Part shown: positions 1 to 8,132 of the stretch, one piece after another | Layout of the letters: every line of letters starts with the position of its first letter | Position numbering within the stretch: position 1 is the first letter of the stretch | NCBI RefSeq assembly: GCF_004348525.1 | Contig: NZ_SMKG01000024.1 | Coordinates: 1 to 47,567 of the forward strand | Direction of reading: 5' to 3' | DNA from: Micromonospora sp. 15K316 | GTDB lineage: Bacteria; Actinomycetota; Actinomycetes; Mycobacteriales; Micromonosporaceae | DNA: 47,567 nucleotides | Program-made: the position numbers and the translations under genes | Notes under the pieces: generated by a model | The model's database searches: none | The model's input: only the letters and a program-made list of their open reading frames with translations | Told to the model about the DNA's origin: nothing

Positions 1-2
1 GG

Positions 3-548
3 TCAGGCGAGGTGGGATTCGAGGGCGTCGAGGGCGGCGGGGACGGAGTCGACGACAGTCAGCAGGTCGAGACCGGCCGGCTTGAGGAAGTGCCGGTCGG
101 TGAGGTCGGCGAGCCAGGTGAGCAGCGGCTGGTAGAACCCGTCGGCGTCCACCAGCACCATCGGCTTGGCGTGCAGGGTGAGCGTGGCCGTCGTCCAGAC
201 CTCGAAGAGCTCGTCCAAGGTGCCGAGCCCGCCCGGCAGCGTCAGGAACGCGTCCGACTTGTCGATCATCAAGGTCTTACGACTCGCCATCGAGTCGGTG
301 ATCAACAGCTCGTCCGAGCGCAGATCGGCGACCTCCAGGTCGACCAGCGCTTGCGGTATCACCCCGACGGTGGGCCCGCCGGCCGCCCGCGCGCCGTCGG
401 CGATCGCGCCCATCATCCCGACGCAGCCACCGCCGCTGACCAGGGTGTGGCCACGCCGGGCGATCTCCGCGCCGGTCTCGGTCGCCAGATCGAGCCAGCG
501 CTGGTCGAGCGTTCGGGAGGAGGCGCAGAAGACGCAGATGGCAGCCAC
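3..548 (-). CDS. LOG family protein (TIGR00730), cytokinin riboside monophosphate phosphoribohydrolase-like
   Basis: A 181-residue Rossmann-fold protein of the LOG/TIGR00730 family. Members hydrolyse the N-glycosidic bond of nucleoside 5'-monophosphates such as cytokinin ribotides in the cytoplasm. The early SGGGCVGMMGAIADGA segment is the phosphate-binding loop. The signature PGGLGTLDE, with SRKTLMI just before it, supplies the catalytic Arg and Glu region. The start is a GTG three bases after the TGA of the upstream paralogue, so the two are very likely co-transcribed and coupled. The length is normal for short LOG proteins. The real substrate in this organism cannot be read from sequence; a housekeeping nucleotide-salvage role is as likely as cytokinin release. 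Confidence 0.93.
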   Translation of the reverse strand: MAAICVFCASSRTLDQRWLDLATETGAEIARRGHTLVSGGGCVGMMGAIADGARAAGGPTVGVIPQALVDLEVADLRSDELLITDSMASRKTLMIDKSDAFLTLPGGLGTLDELFEVWTTATLTLHAKPMVLVDADGFYQPLLTWLADLTDRHFLKPAGLDLLTVVDSVPAALDALESHLA

Positions 549-551
549 CGA

Positions 552-1436
552 TCAGCTCCCCTTCGTTCCGCCGGAGTCGGCGGCGTCGCGCTCGTCCGCG
601 GCCTCCGCCGCGTCACGCTGGTCGGCGGCGACGCGGGCGACCGCCTCCTCCCGGACCGCCTCCTGTTCGGCGGAGAGCGCCGCCTCGGCCTCCACGATGT
701 GCCGGACCGCCGCGTCGACGGAGTCGGTGAGGCAGATCAACTCCAGGTCGACCGGCCCGATCTTGCCGTCGGCGGCCATCGTGTCGCGGAGCCAGTCGAT
801 CAGCCCCCGCCAGTACTCCGTGCCCATGAGCACCACCGGGAACCGGGTGACCTTGCCGGTCTGCACCAGCGTGAGCGCCTCGAAGAGCTCGTCCATGGTG
901 CCGAACCCGCCGGGCAGCACCACGAACCCGTGGGCGTACTTGACGAACATGGTCTTGCGGGCGAAGAAGTAGCGGAAGTCGATGGCGAGGTCGACCCAGT
1001 CGTTGATGCCCTGCTCGAAGGGGAGTTCGATGCCGAGCCCGACGGAGAGCCCGCCGGCCCCGCTGGCGCCCCGGTTGGCGGCCTCCATCACACCCGGGCC
1101 GCCGCCCGTGATCACCGCGTAGCCGGCCCGGGCCAGCGCGCCGCCCAGTTCCTCGGCCATCCGGCACTCGGGGCTGTCCGGGCTGCTGCGGGCGGAGCCG
1201 AAGACGCTGACCGCCGGTGGGAGGTCGGCGAGGGTGTCGAAGCCCTCGACGAACTCCGAGAGGATGCGCAGGGCCCGCCAGGCGTCCCTGGTCTTCCAGT
1301 CGCTGCGCCCCCGGGAATCGAGCAGACGCTGGTCGGCGGTGCTGTTCGGAATGGCCTGCCGGCGCAGGGTGACGGCGCCCCGGTGCCGCTCCCGCCCGGC
1401 TCTGCGGCCGGACTCCCGCCCGTTGCTCTGACTCAT
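552..1436 (-). CDS. LOG family protein (TIGR00730), longer paralogue with charged C-terminal tail
   Basis: A 294-residue second LOG/TIGR00730 protein, transcribed just ahead of the shorter one. It carries ITGGGPGVMEAANRGA and PGGFGTMDELFE, the family's phosphate loop and catalytic motif, plus FFARKTMFVKYA with the conserved Arg-Lys. Beyond the fold, about 65 N-terminal residues are basic and Arg-rich, and the last 45 or so are acidic and Ala-rich, probably disordered or coiled. I chose the ATG giving MSQSNGRE; the open frame extends 37 codons further upstream, but that stretch has none of the family's composition. No strong Shine-Dalgarno is seen. Tandem LOG genes beside dapE/dapD also occur in relatives, so this is a conserved neighbourhood. 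Substrate unknown. Confidence 0.9.
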   Translation of the reverse strand: MSQSNGRESGRRAGRERHRGAVTLRRQAIPNSTADQRLLDSRGRSDWKTRDAWRALRILSEFVEGFDTLADLPPAVSVFGSARSSPDSPECRMAEELGGALARAGYAVITGGGPGVMEAANRGASGAGGLSVGLGIELPFEQGINDWVDLAIDFRYFFARKTMFVKYAHGFVVLPGGFGTMDELFEALTLVQTGKVTRFPVVLMGTEYWRGLIDWLRDTMAADGKIGPVDLELICLTDSVDAAVRHIVEAEAALSAEQEAVREEAVARVAADQRDAAEAADERDAADSGGTKGS

Positions 1437-1546
1437 GGAAGCAACCGTAGTGGAGCGACCCCCGCCGGGTGCACGCGGCGAGAACGCGCCGAAATAGTTC
1501 GCGATCTTGGGCAACCAAAACCGTCGCCCGCACGTCTTACTATTCA

Positions 1547-1559
1547 CATACCGGGTATG
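1547..1559. promoter_or_regulatory. CATACC-G-GGTATG palindrome, possible operator
   Basis: A perfect inverted repeat with 6-base arms and a single central base, lying 33 bases before the GTG of the 56-residue orphan gene and upstream of the divergent LOG pair. A related palindrome lies at 7392-7408. A TACTAT sequence at 1539-1544 could be a -10 box right beside it. The protein that might bind is unknown. Confidence 0.35.
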
Positions 1560-1591
1560 CCCCGGCGCGCGCCTTCGGGGGAGGAGCCAGC

Positions 1592-1762
1592 GTGATCAGC
1601 AACAGCGAGATGATCCGGATCCGTCGTCAGATGCAGCGACGGATCCGCGACGTGGTGGCCGAGCGCCGCCGCGCCCGCCAGATGGAGCCGGCCGGCGGCG
1701 AGCCGACCGGCGACTCCGACGTTCGGCAGGCCACTGACCCGTCCCTCACCGCCCCACTCTGA
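1592..1762 (+). CDS. Small hypothetical protein, basic N-terminal helix
   Basis: A 56-residue protein starting at GTG, with GGGGGAGGAG about six bases upstream, an excellent ribosome binding site. Residues 5-32 are strongly basic and look helical (repeated Arg with Met, Ile and Val spacing); the remainder is acidic, Gly/Pro-rich and probably disordered. I recognise no family. It stands alone between the divergently transcribed LOG pair and a strong terminator-like hairpin 21 bases after its stop. The good start, isolated transcription unit and neat terminator favour a real gene. Confidence 0.6.
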   Translation: MISNSEMIRIRRQMQRRIRDVVAERRRARQMEPAGGEPTGDSDVRQATDPSLTAPL

Positions 1763-1783
1763 CCGACCGGCCAGGCCGGAAAC

Positions 1784-1823
1784 GATCAGGAGGCTCACGC
1801 CCTCCGGCGTGAGCCTCCTGATC
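1784..1823. terminator. Bidirectional terminator hairpin, 18-bp perfect stem
   Basis: GATCAGGAGGCTCACGCC pairs perfectly with its complement at 1806-1823 across a CTCC loop. It lies between the small orphan gene and the end of convergent dapE, so it can stop transcription from both sides. There is no T-run, as is usual in GC-rich actinomycetes. Confidence 0.8.
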
Positions 1824-1833
1824 CGCGTACGGG

Positions 1834-2907
1834 TCAGGTGGAGGCCAGCCACCGGTGCAGGGTGGCCGCGCCGTCCCGGATCTTGCCGATCTCGACGTGC
1901 TCGTCCTTGTGGTGGGCCAGGTTCGGGTCGCCGGGACCGAAGTTCAACGCCGGGATGCCCAGCGCCGCGAAGCGGGACACGTCCGTCCAGCCCAGCTTGC
2001 CGATCGGCGCCGCACCCACCGCCGCCAGGAACTCGCGCGCGGGCGGTGCCTCCAGCCCCGGCAGGGCGCCGGCCGCCGCGTCGGTCACCACCAGGTCGAA
2101 GCCGGCGAAGACCTCCCGCAGGTGCGCCTCGGCGGCCGCCGGGTCGCGGTCCGGCGCGTACCGGTAGTTGATCTCGATCTCGCAGCGGTCGGGGATGACG
2201 TTGCCGGCCACCCCGCCCTCGATCCGCACCGCGTTGAGCCCTTCCCGGTAGTCACAGCCGTCGATGGTCACCCGGCGCGCCTCGTACGCCGTGAGGCGGC
2301 GCAGCACCTCGACGGCGCCGTGGATGGCGTTCATCCCGTGCCAGGACCGCGCCGCGTGCGCCCGCTCGCCGTGCGTGGTGACGATCGCCCGCATGGTCCC
2401 CTGGCAGCCGGCCTCGACGATGCCGTACGTGGGCTCCAGCAGCACCGCGAAATCCGCCTGCAGCCACTCCGGGTGCGCCTCACCCACCAGGAGTAGCCCG
2501 TTGTACCTCGACTCGATCTCCTCCGCCTCGTAGAAGAAGTACGTGACGTCGTAACGGGGGTCCGGCAGGGTCACCGCCAGGTGCAGGGCGTACGCGACAC
2601 CCGACTTCATGTCCGAGGTGCCGCAGCCGTACATCAGGTCGCCGCGCATGGTCGACGGGAAGTTGTTGTTCAGCGGCACCGTGTCCAGATGCCCGGCCAG
2701 CACCACCCGCTGGGCCCGGCCCAGCTCGGTCCGCGCCATCACCGTGTTGCCGTGCCGGTACGTGGTGAGGTGCGGCACACCCCGGAGCACCTCCTCGACG
2801 CAGTCGGCGATCGCCTTCTCGTTGAGCGAGACGGACTCGATGTCGACGAGGGCGCGGGTCAGCGCCACCGGATCGGCGAGGACCTCGGGGGTCAACGGGT
2901 TCTCCAT
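1834..2907 (-). CDS. dapE: Succinyl-diaminopimelate desuccinylase
   Basis: A 357-residue M20 metallopeptidase. It hydrolyses N-succinyl-LL-2,6-diaminopimelate to LL-DAP and succinate, the step before DapF in lysine and peptidoglycan synthesis. Di-zinc ligands are visible: AGHLDTVP (His73, Asp75), CGTSDMKSG (Asp99) and the YEAEEIES acidic cluster with the catalytic Glu near 129-130. A dimerisation lid follows, and a His near the C-terminus (LAHHKDEHVE) completes the metal site. I chose ATG at 2907, giving MENPLTPEVL; the open frame continues far upstream but runs antisense through dapD. It is divergent from dapD with 79 bases between the starts, so two steps of one pathway share a regulatory interval. 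Confidence 0.95.
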   Translation of the reverse strand: MENPLTPEVLADPVALTRALVDIESVSLNEKAIADCVEEVLRGVPHLTTYRHGNTVMARTELGRAQRVVLAGHLDTVPLNNNFPSTMRGDLMYGCGTSDMKSGVAYALHLAVTLPDPRYDVTYFFYEAEEIESRYNGLLLVGEAHPEWLQADFAVLLEPTYGIVEAGCQGTMRAIVTTHGERAHAARSWHGMNAIHGAVEVLRRLTAYEARRVTIDGCDYREGLNAVRIEGGVAGNVIPDRCEIEINYRYAPDRDPAAAEAHLREVFAGFDLVVTDAAAGALPGLEAPPAREFLAAVGAAPIGKLGWTDVSRFAALGIPALNFGPGDPNLAHHKDEHVEIGKIRDGAATLHRWLAST

Positions 2908-2945
2908 GTTTCGCACGGTACCGTCAGAGCCGGTGGGGGTGCCGA

Positions 2946-2979
2946 GCGAGCTTGCACCCGCACGACCGCGAACGAGAGG
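2946..2979 (+). repeat. Partial copy of the gene-junction element ahead of dapD
   Basis: The stretch GAGCTTGCACC through ACCGCGAACGAGAGG resembles the last half of the junction elements at 22925-22973, 25052-25099 and 28195-28246. It again ends in the ribosome-binding region (GAGAGG) of the following gene, dapD. This copy is the most divergent and its assignment is tentative. Confidence 0.35.
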
Positions 2980-2986
2980 TGAATCA

Positions 2987-3946
2987 GTGACGTCCGCGCA
3001 ATCCGCCTGGGGCATCGGCCTGGCCACGGTCACCGCCGACGAGCAGGTGCTCGACACCTGGTACCCGACCGGCAAGCTGGGGCTCGGCGAGCTCCCGTTG
3101 GTGGCCGGCGAGGGGAAGGCGGACGTGCTCGACCTGCCGCCGTCGACGGTCGGCGAGCGGACGCTGCCCGGTCTGCGGGCCGTCCAGGTGGTCACCCAGA
3201 TCGGCTCACTGGACGATCCGATCAAGGACGCCTCCGACGCGTACCTCCGGCTGCACCTGCTCTCCCACCGCCTGGTGCGGCCCAACGAGATCAACCTGGA
3301 CGGCATCTTCGGCAAGCTGGCGAACGTGGCCTGGACCTCGGCCGGGCCGTGCCCGCCGGAGCGGGTCGACGAGCTGCGGGTCGTCGAGCGGGCCGCCGGT
3401 CGCCACCTGGCCGTGTACGGGGTGGACAAGTTCCCCCGGATGACCGACTACGTGGTGCCGTCCGGGGTGCGGATCGCCGACGCCGACCGGGTTCGCCTCG
3501 GCGCGCACCTGGCGTCCGGCACCACCGTGATGCACGAGGGCTTCGTGAACTTCAACGCCGGGACGCTCGGCACCTCGATGGTCGAGGGGCGCATCGTGCA
3601 GGGCGTGGTGGTCGGCGACGGCTCCGACGTCGGTGGCGGAGCCTCGATCATGGGCACCCTCTCCGGCGGCGGCACCGACCGGGTCCGCATCGGCGAGCGG
3701 AGCCTGATCGGCGCGAACGCCGGGGTCGGCATCTCCCTCGGCGACGACTGCGTGGTCGAGGCCGGCTGCTACATCACCGCCGCCTCGAAGATCACCCTGC
3801 CGGACGGTCGGGTGGTCAAGGCCCGTGAGCTCTCCGGCTTGGACGGCCTGCTCTTCTGGCGCAACTCGGTGAACGGCGCGCTCGAGGCGAGGCCCCGCAC
3901 CGGTCGGGGCATCGAGCTGAACGCCGCGCTGCACGCCAACGACTGA
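2987..3946 (+). CDS. dapD: 2,3,4,5-tetrahydropyridine-2,6-dicarboxylate N-succinyltransferase, actinobacterial type
   Basis: A 319-residue acyltransferase that moves succinyl from succinyl-CoA to tetrahydrodipicolinate in the DAP/lysine pathway. The N-terminal half is the actinobacterial DapD domain (SAWGIGLATV, VRPNEINLDGIFGKL). The C-terminal half is a left-handed beta-helix of hexapeptide repeats (MVEGRIVQGVVVGDGSDVGG, IGANAGVGISLGDDCVVEAG). The GTG start fits this N-terminus, with GAGAGG seven to eight bases upstream. It diverges from dapE. A 17-bp perfect hairpin follows nine bases after the stop. The substrate is the one DapC then transaminates, whose gene lies about 10 kb away. Confidence 0.95.
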   Translation: MTSAQSAWGIGLATVTADEQVLDTWYPTGKLGLGELPLVAGEGKADVLDLPPSTVGERTLPGLRAVQVVTQIGSLDDPIKDASDAYLRLHLLSHRLVRPNEINLDGIFGKLANVAWTSAGPCPPERVDELRVVERAAGRHLAVYGVDKFPRMTDYVVPSGVRIADADRVRLGAHLASGTTVMHEGFVNFNAGTLGTSMVEGRIVQGVVVGDGSDVGGGASIMGTLSGGGTDRVRIGERSLIGANAGVGISLGDDCVVEAGCYITAASKITLPDGRVVKARELSGLDGLLFWRNSVNGALEARPRTGRGIELNAALHAND

Positions 3947-3954
3947 CCTGGTGA

Positions 3955-3992
3955 CTCCTCCGGGCCGGCGGTCGCCCGCCGGCCCGGAGGAG
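3955..3992. terminator. Bidirectional terminator hairpin, 17-bp perfect stem
   Basis: CTCCTCCGGGCCGGCGG pairs fully with 3976-3992 across a TCGC loop, between the ends of convergent dapD (3946) and the subtilase gene (4000). It has no T-run. Confidence 0.8.
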
Positions 3993-3999
3993 CCCGGCA

Positions 4000-6900
4000 T
4001 CACCTCAGCCGGTAGGCCTGGATGATGTGCTGCCTCACCGTGTTGCCGGCGCTGTCGCGCGCGGTGGCCCGCAGCGAGGCGTACCCGGGCCCGGCCGGAT
4101 GCCGCACGACCGCCTGCCAGCCGTCGCCGCCCTTGCGGACCTTCGCCCGCTGCCAGGTCGACCCACCGTCGTAGGAGATCTCGACGGCGAGCGCGGCGAC
4201 GCGGGCCGACTGCGCACCCGGCTGCCGCTGCACCTGGACCGGGATGACGAAGCTCCGGCCGGCCGGGGCGCTGTTCGCCGCGTCCAGCGGTGGCGCGAAG
4301 CGGACGGCCATCGCGGGCAACCGGGCGAAGTCCTCGCCGGGAACGTGCCGGGACCGGAACGTCCAGGCCGCGCCGACCTCGGTGCTCAGGTCGGTGAAGC
4401 TGCGCCTCGTCACCGTCTCCAGCCGGTAGCCGGCGGTCCCCGGCGGCACCTCGAACTGGCCGAAGCCCGGGTCGGCGCTCTCCCCGACCAGCTTCCCGTT
4501 CCGGTACAGCGCCGTCCGGGCGCTGTCCGGGAGCGAACCGCCGGCGTGACCGTCCGCGTCGCTGTGCAGCGGCACGTCCAGCACGATCACGTCCCCCTGC
4601 CGGGTGAGGCCCTGACCGGGCCAGCGCGGCGCCGGGAAGGACGGCCCGTACGGCGCGCTGTTCCAGGCCTCCCGGAGCTGCTTGCCGGCCCGATAGGCGC
4701 GGGCGTCGCCGGCCAGCATGGCCCGGGGTTCGAGCCACCCGTCTCCGGTACGCACGCCGAAGGTCAACTCCGAGGTCCAGCGCACGCCCCGGGTGTTGTA
4801 GTGCTCGACCCGCTGCCCCGGCACCGCCGTCGGCAGCGCGACTGCCCAGCCGCCGACGGCCGGCTCCAGCTGCGGGAAGACCACCCGCTCGGTCTCCAGG
4901 CCGGGGTACCCGCCGCGGAACGTGTGGGTGACGGTGGCCAGGTCACGCGCGCGGTAGCGCCGGTCGAAGCCGGTCGGCATCGTGCCGGGGAAGCCCTCGC
5001 TGAGCGCGTAGAGGTAGGGGCTGCTGGCCGCCTCCCGGTCGGCCCACTGGCTGCTCACCGTGCCGATGAAGCGTTCCGCCGAGCCGTTCGGGCCGAGCTG
5101 ACCGCTGGACAGGCCGGTGAAGTCGAACCCGAGCAGGCTGAAGCTGTGCGAGCCGACGTCGGCGACGAAGACGTTCGCCCCGATGTCGACGAGCTGTGGC
5201 GTGGCCGTCGGGTCCGGCACCGTGCTGCGTACCGGCTTCGCCCGCCGGGCGTCGACGGTGAGCTCGGTGTCCCGGTCGAGCATCAACTCGGGCCGGGCGA
5301 TCATGGCGGCCCGTGAGTTCTGCTCGTCACCGCTGAACACGTAGCTGACCAGCGCGTACCGCCCCTTGGGCAGCCGGACCTGCACGGTGCCGTCCGGGTC
5401 GTACAGGTCGTGGCTGGTGACGTCGGCCAGGTCGACGAGCGTGCTGCCGTGCTGGCCCGTCGCCGCGCCGGTGTCGTCGAGGTGCCGGACGGTCAGCTGG
5501 TAGCTCTCCACCTCCCGGTGCACGGCGACCGGGGTGACCGCTACCGCGTCACCGGATCGGGCGACGACCCGTCCGGTGTAGTACCCGTCGGTGTCGCCGA
5601 CCCGGGTGTCGGCGGTGACCGTGGCGCTCGCCGTACCGCCGGCCGGCACGGTCACCTGGCCGGCGCTCAGGGTGAACATCCCGCTCGGCGCCGACGCTCC
5701 GCCGGGGCCGGTGACGTCGAGCGTGAGGTCCAGGGTGAGCGCCGTCGAGCCGTCGTTGCGCCAGGTCAGCTGGCGGGTGATCGGGGTGTCGTCGTCGTGC
5801 GGCCAGAGCGCCCGCCCGAACGAGACGCTCACCGGGTCACTGGTGACGGTCTGACCGATCGCCCGGGCCACGTCGACCCGCCCGGCGCCCTGCTCGTAGG
5901 CGGTGCGCTGCGGGTGCGGCTTCGCCGAGGCCATCAGCGTCGCCTTCAGCTGCCCGGCGGTCCAGTCGCCGTGCTGGTCGGCGAGGAGCGCCACCGCGCC
6001 CGCGACGTGCGGCGCGGCCATCGAGGTGCCGGAGATGGCGACGTACGACTCCCCCACCGGGTCGCCGATCTGCCCGTCGGCGGCGCGGGCGGCGACGATC
6101 TCCACGCCCGGCGCGGTGATGTCCGGCTTGACCGCCTCGTCGCCGACCCGTGGGCCTCGGCTGGAGAACTCGGCGAGTTCGTCGTCGCGGTCCACGGCGC
6201 CCACGGCGAGCGCCGCGTCGGCGGTGCCGGGCGATCCGACCGGGGCGTAGCCCCCGTCGTTGCCGGCGGAGACCACGAAGAGCGCGCCGGTCTCCCCGGT
6301 CAGCTGGGTCACCGCCTCCTCGAGCGGGTCGGTCTCCGGCGTGTCCGGGCCGGTGAGGCTCATGTTGATCACGTCCGCCTGCTTCTCCACGGCGGCCCAG
6401 TGCATGCCCGCGAGGATGGCCGAGTCGGTGCAGAAGTTCGTCTCGCAGACCTTGCCGGAGAGCAGGGTGGCGTCCGGCGCGACCCCGCGGTACCGGCCAC
6501 CGGAGGCGGCCCCGCTGCCGGCGATGATCGAGGCGACGTGGGTGCCGTGCCCCACCAGGTCACCCGGGGCCGGATCCTCGGTGAAGTTGCGGGCCTCGGC
6601 CACCCGGCCGGCCAGGTCCGGATGATCGGTGTCCACTCCGGTGTCGAGCACCGCGACGCGGACGCCCTCGCCGGTGTACCCGGCCTCGTACGCGGCGGGT
6701 GCACCGATCTGCGGGACGCTCTGCTCGAGCGTGATCCGCCGCCGGCCGTCGAGCCAGATCCGCTCGACGGGCGCCGTACCGGCCCGGGCCCCGGGTCGGC
6801 CGGCGACGGTCGCCCAGAGTTCCGCCGCGCGGTCCTTCTCCACCGTGCCGGCCACCCCGTCGATGGCGGGCAGGTCGCGGGTGACCGTGACGCCCGGCAG

Positions 6901-7335
6901 GGCGGCGGCGCGCCGATCGGTTCCGGCGGGCCGGCGCAGCAGTACCGGCAGGTCGTCCTGCCGCGCGTCGTCGTAGCCGGCCGCGATCAGCTCGGTGACG
7001 TCGAAGAGCCGCCGGTCGACGCGGCCGGCGCCGATCAGCGGCAGCGCGTCCTGCGGCACGACCGAGAGCCGCCCGTGGTCCCGGCGGGTCAGGAAGCGTA
7101 GCCGCTCGCGCCCCGGGCTGGGCCGCACACTGGCTCCGCCGGAGGCGGTGACGGTCACCTTGTCCCCGGTGAGCAGGGTCACCGTGGCCGGCTGGTCGGC
7201 GGGCGCCGACGAGGCAGGCCGGGCGGTGGCCGATGCCACCGGGCCGCCCGGCGGGGCGGCCACGGCGACTGCCGGGGCGGCGAGGACGAGGGCGATCGCG
7301 AGGCCAGGTGCGGTCAACTTCCGTGTTCGGTGCAA
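4000..7335 (-). CDS. Secreted subtilisin-like S8 serine peptidase with large C-terminal region
   Basis: A 1111-residue exported subtilase. A basic, then hydrophobic N-terminus ending AVAVAA (cleavage near 27) is a Sec signal peptide. A propeptide region follows to about 200. The S8 domain spans roughly 210-490 with its triad in order: VLDTGVD (Asp231), GHGTHVAS (His263) and SGTSMAAPH (Ser438), with the oxyanion Asn in SAGNDGG. The last 600 or so residues are beta-rich, with CARDB/Ig-like character and no membrane anchor, so the enzyme is probably released or wall-associated. The start is TTG with GGGAGGA six bases upstream. The neighbours are convergent dapD and a divergent acetyltransferase. 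Likely role: extracellular protein degradation; the specific substrate is unknown. Confidence 0.93.
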   Translation of the reverse strand: MHRTRKLTAPGLAIALVLAAPAVAVAAPPGGPVASATARPASSAPADQPATVTLLTGDKVTVTASGGASVRPSPGRERLRFLTRRDHGRLSVVPQDALPLIGAGRVDRRLFDVTELIAAGYDDARQDDLPVLLRRPAGTDRRAAALPGVTVTRDLPAIDGVAGTVEKDRAAELWATVAGRPGARAGTAPVERIWLDGRRRITLEQSVPQIGAPAAYEAGYTGEGVRVAVLDTGVDTDHPDLAGRVAEARNFTEDPAPGDLVGHGTHVASIIAGSGAASGGRYRGVAPDATLLSGKVCETNFCTDSAILAGMHWAAVEKQADVINMSLTGPDTPETDPLEEAVTQLTGETGALFVVSAGNDGGYAPVGSPGTADAALAVGAVDRDDELAEFSSRGPRVGDEAVKPDITAPGVEIVAARAADGQIGDPVGESYVAISGTSMAAPHVAGAVALLADQHGDWTAGQLKATLMASAKPHPQRTAYEQGAGRVDVARAIGQTVTSDPVSVSFGRALWPHDDDTPITRQLTWRNDGSTALTLDLTLDVTGPGGASAPSGMFTLSAGQVTVPAGGTASATVTADTRVGDTDGYYTGRVVARSGDAVAVTPVAVHREVESYQLTVRHLDDTGAATGQHGSTLVDLADVTSHDLYDPDGTVQVRLPKGRYALVSYVFSGDEQNSRAAMIARPELMLDRDTELTVDARRAKPVRSTVPDPTATPQLVDIGANVFVADVGSHSFSLLGFDFTGLSSGQLGPNGSAERFIGTVSSQWADREAASSPYLYALSEGFPGTMPTGFDRRYRARDLATVTHTFRGGYPGLETERVVFPQLEPAVGGWAVALPTAVPGQRVEHYNTRGVRWTSELTFGVRTGDGWLEPRAMLAGDARAYRAGKQLREAWNSAPYGPSFPAPRWPGQGLTRQGDVIVLDVPLHSDADGHAGGSLPDSARTALYRNGKLVGESADPGFGQFEVPPGTAGYRLETVTRRSFTDLSTEVGAAWTFRSRHVPGEDFARLPAMAVRFAPPLDAANSAPAGRSFVIPVQVQRQPGAQSARVAALAVEISYDGGSTWQRAKVRKGGDGWQAVVRHPAGPGYASLRATARDSAGNTVRQHIIQAYRLR

Positions 7336-7391
7336 CGGATCCTCCCTGGTGGAGCGTGGTAATCGATGGGGACATCGACGCCGGTCAGCAT

Positions 7392-7408
7392 TGCATACGC
7401 GGTATGCA
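7392..7408. promoter_or_regulatory. TGCATAC-GCG-GTATGCA palindrome, probable operator between divergent genes
   Basis: Perfect 7-base arms around a 3-base centre, in the interval between the secreted subtilase (start 7335) and the acetyltransferase. Its core half-site CATAC/GTATG matches the palindrome at 1547-1559. The placement suits a dimeric repressor controlling one or both genes. No regulator gene lies adjacent. Confidence 0.5.
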
Positions 7409-7472
7409 GTGAAGAGTCAGAAAATTGACTGACTTTCCGGCAATGGAGGGGAAAGCCCGGGATGATCTGCCG

Positions 7473-8048
7473 GTGACGTCGATGAAGGAACGCATGCTCG
7501 CCGGCGACCTGTACCAGGCCGACGACCCGGAGATCACCGCCGACCTGGCCCGCGCCGTCCGGCTGATGGAACGCTTCAACACCAGCCCCGCCGACGATCC
7601 CCCGGCCCGCCTCGCCGCGCTGCGGGACCTGCTCGGCGAGGTGGGCGAGGAGACCTGGGTCCGGCCACCCTTCTACTGCGACTACGGCGCACGGATCCGG
7701 CTCGGCGCACGCTGCTTCGTCAACTTCAACGCCGTCTTCCTCGACGTCGCACCGATCACCATCGGCGCGGACGTCCAGATCGGGCCGAACGTCCAACTGC
7801 TCACGCCGACGCATCCCGTGGAGCCCGAGCCGCGCCGGGCGAAGTGGGAGTCGGCCAGGCCGATCACCATCGGCGACAACGTCTGGCTCGGCGGTGGCGC
7901 CATCGTGCTCGCCGGGGTCGACGTCGGGGCGAACACCGTCGTCGGCGCGGGGGCCGTGGTGACCCGCGACCTACCACCGAACGTCGTCGCGCTCGGCAAC
8001 CCCGCCCGCCCCGTACGGTCCGTCGAACAGCCGCGATCAACCTCCTAA
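7473..8048 (+). CDS. Maltose/galactoside-type sugar O-acetyltransferase
   Basis: A 191-residue hexapeptide-repeat acetyltransferase of the Maa/LacA/NodL group, which acetylates sugars from acetyl-CoA. MKERMLAGDLYQADDPE is the typical N-terminus. The left-handed beta-helix includes FVNFNAVFLDVAPITIGADVQIGPNVQLLTPTHP, with the catalytic His in TPTHP, and later IGDNVWLGGGAIVLAGVDVG. I favour GTG at 7473 because family members begin only a few residues before KERML; TTG at 7425 and ATG at 7443 are in-frame alternatives. It is divergent from the subtilase, with the 7392 palindrome between them. The acceptor sugar is unknown. Confidence 0.88.
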   Translation: MTSMKERMLAGDLYQADDPEITADLARAVRLMERFNTSPADDPPARLAALRDLLGEVGEETWVRPPFYCDYGARIRLGARCFVNFNAVFLDVAPITIGADVQIGPNVQLLTPTHPVEPEPRRAKWESARPITIGDNVWLGGGAIVLAGVDVGANTVVGAGAVVTRDLPPNVVALGNPARPVRSVEQPRSTS

Positions 8049-8132
8049 CCTGCACTAACAGCCATTCCACCGGTTGCCAGCCGCCCCGCTCACCCGGCAC
8101 TGTGGGTAATGACGTCTTCACCGGGAGGCGGC

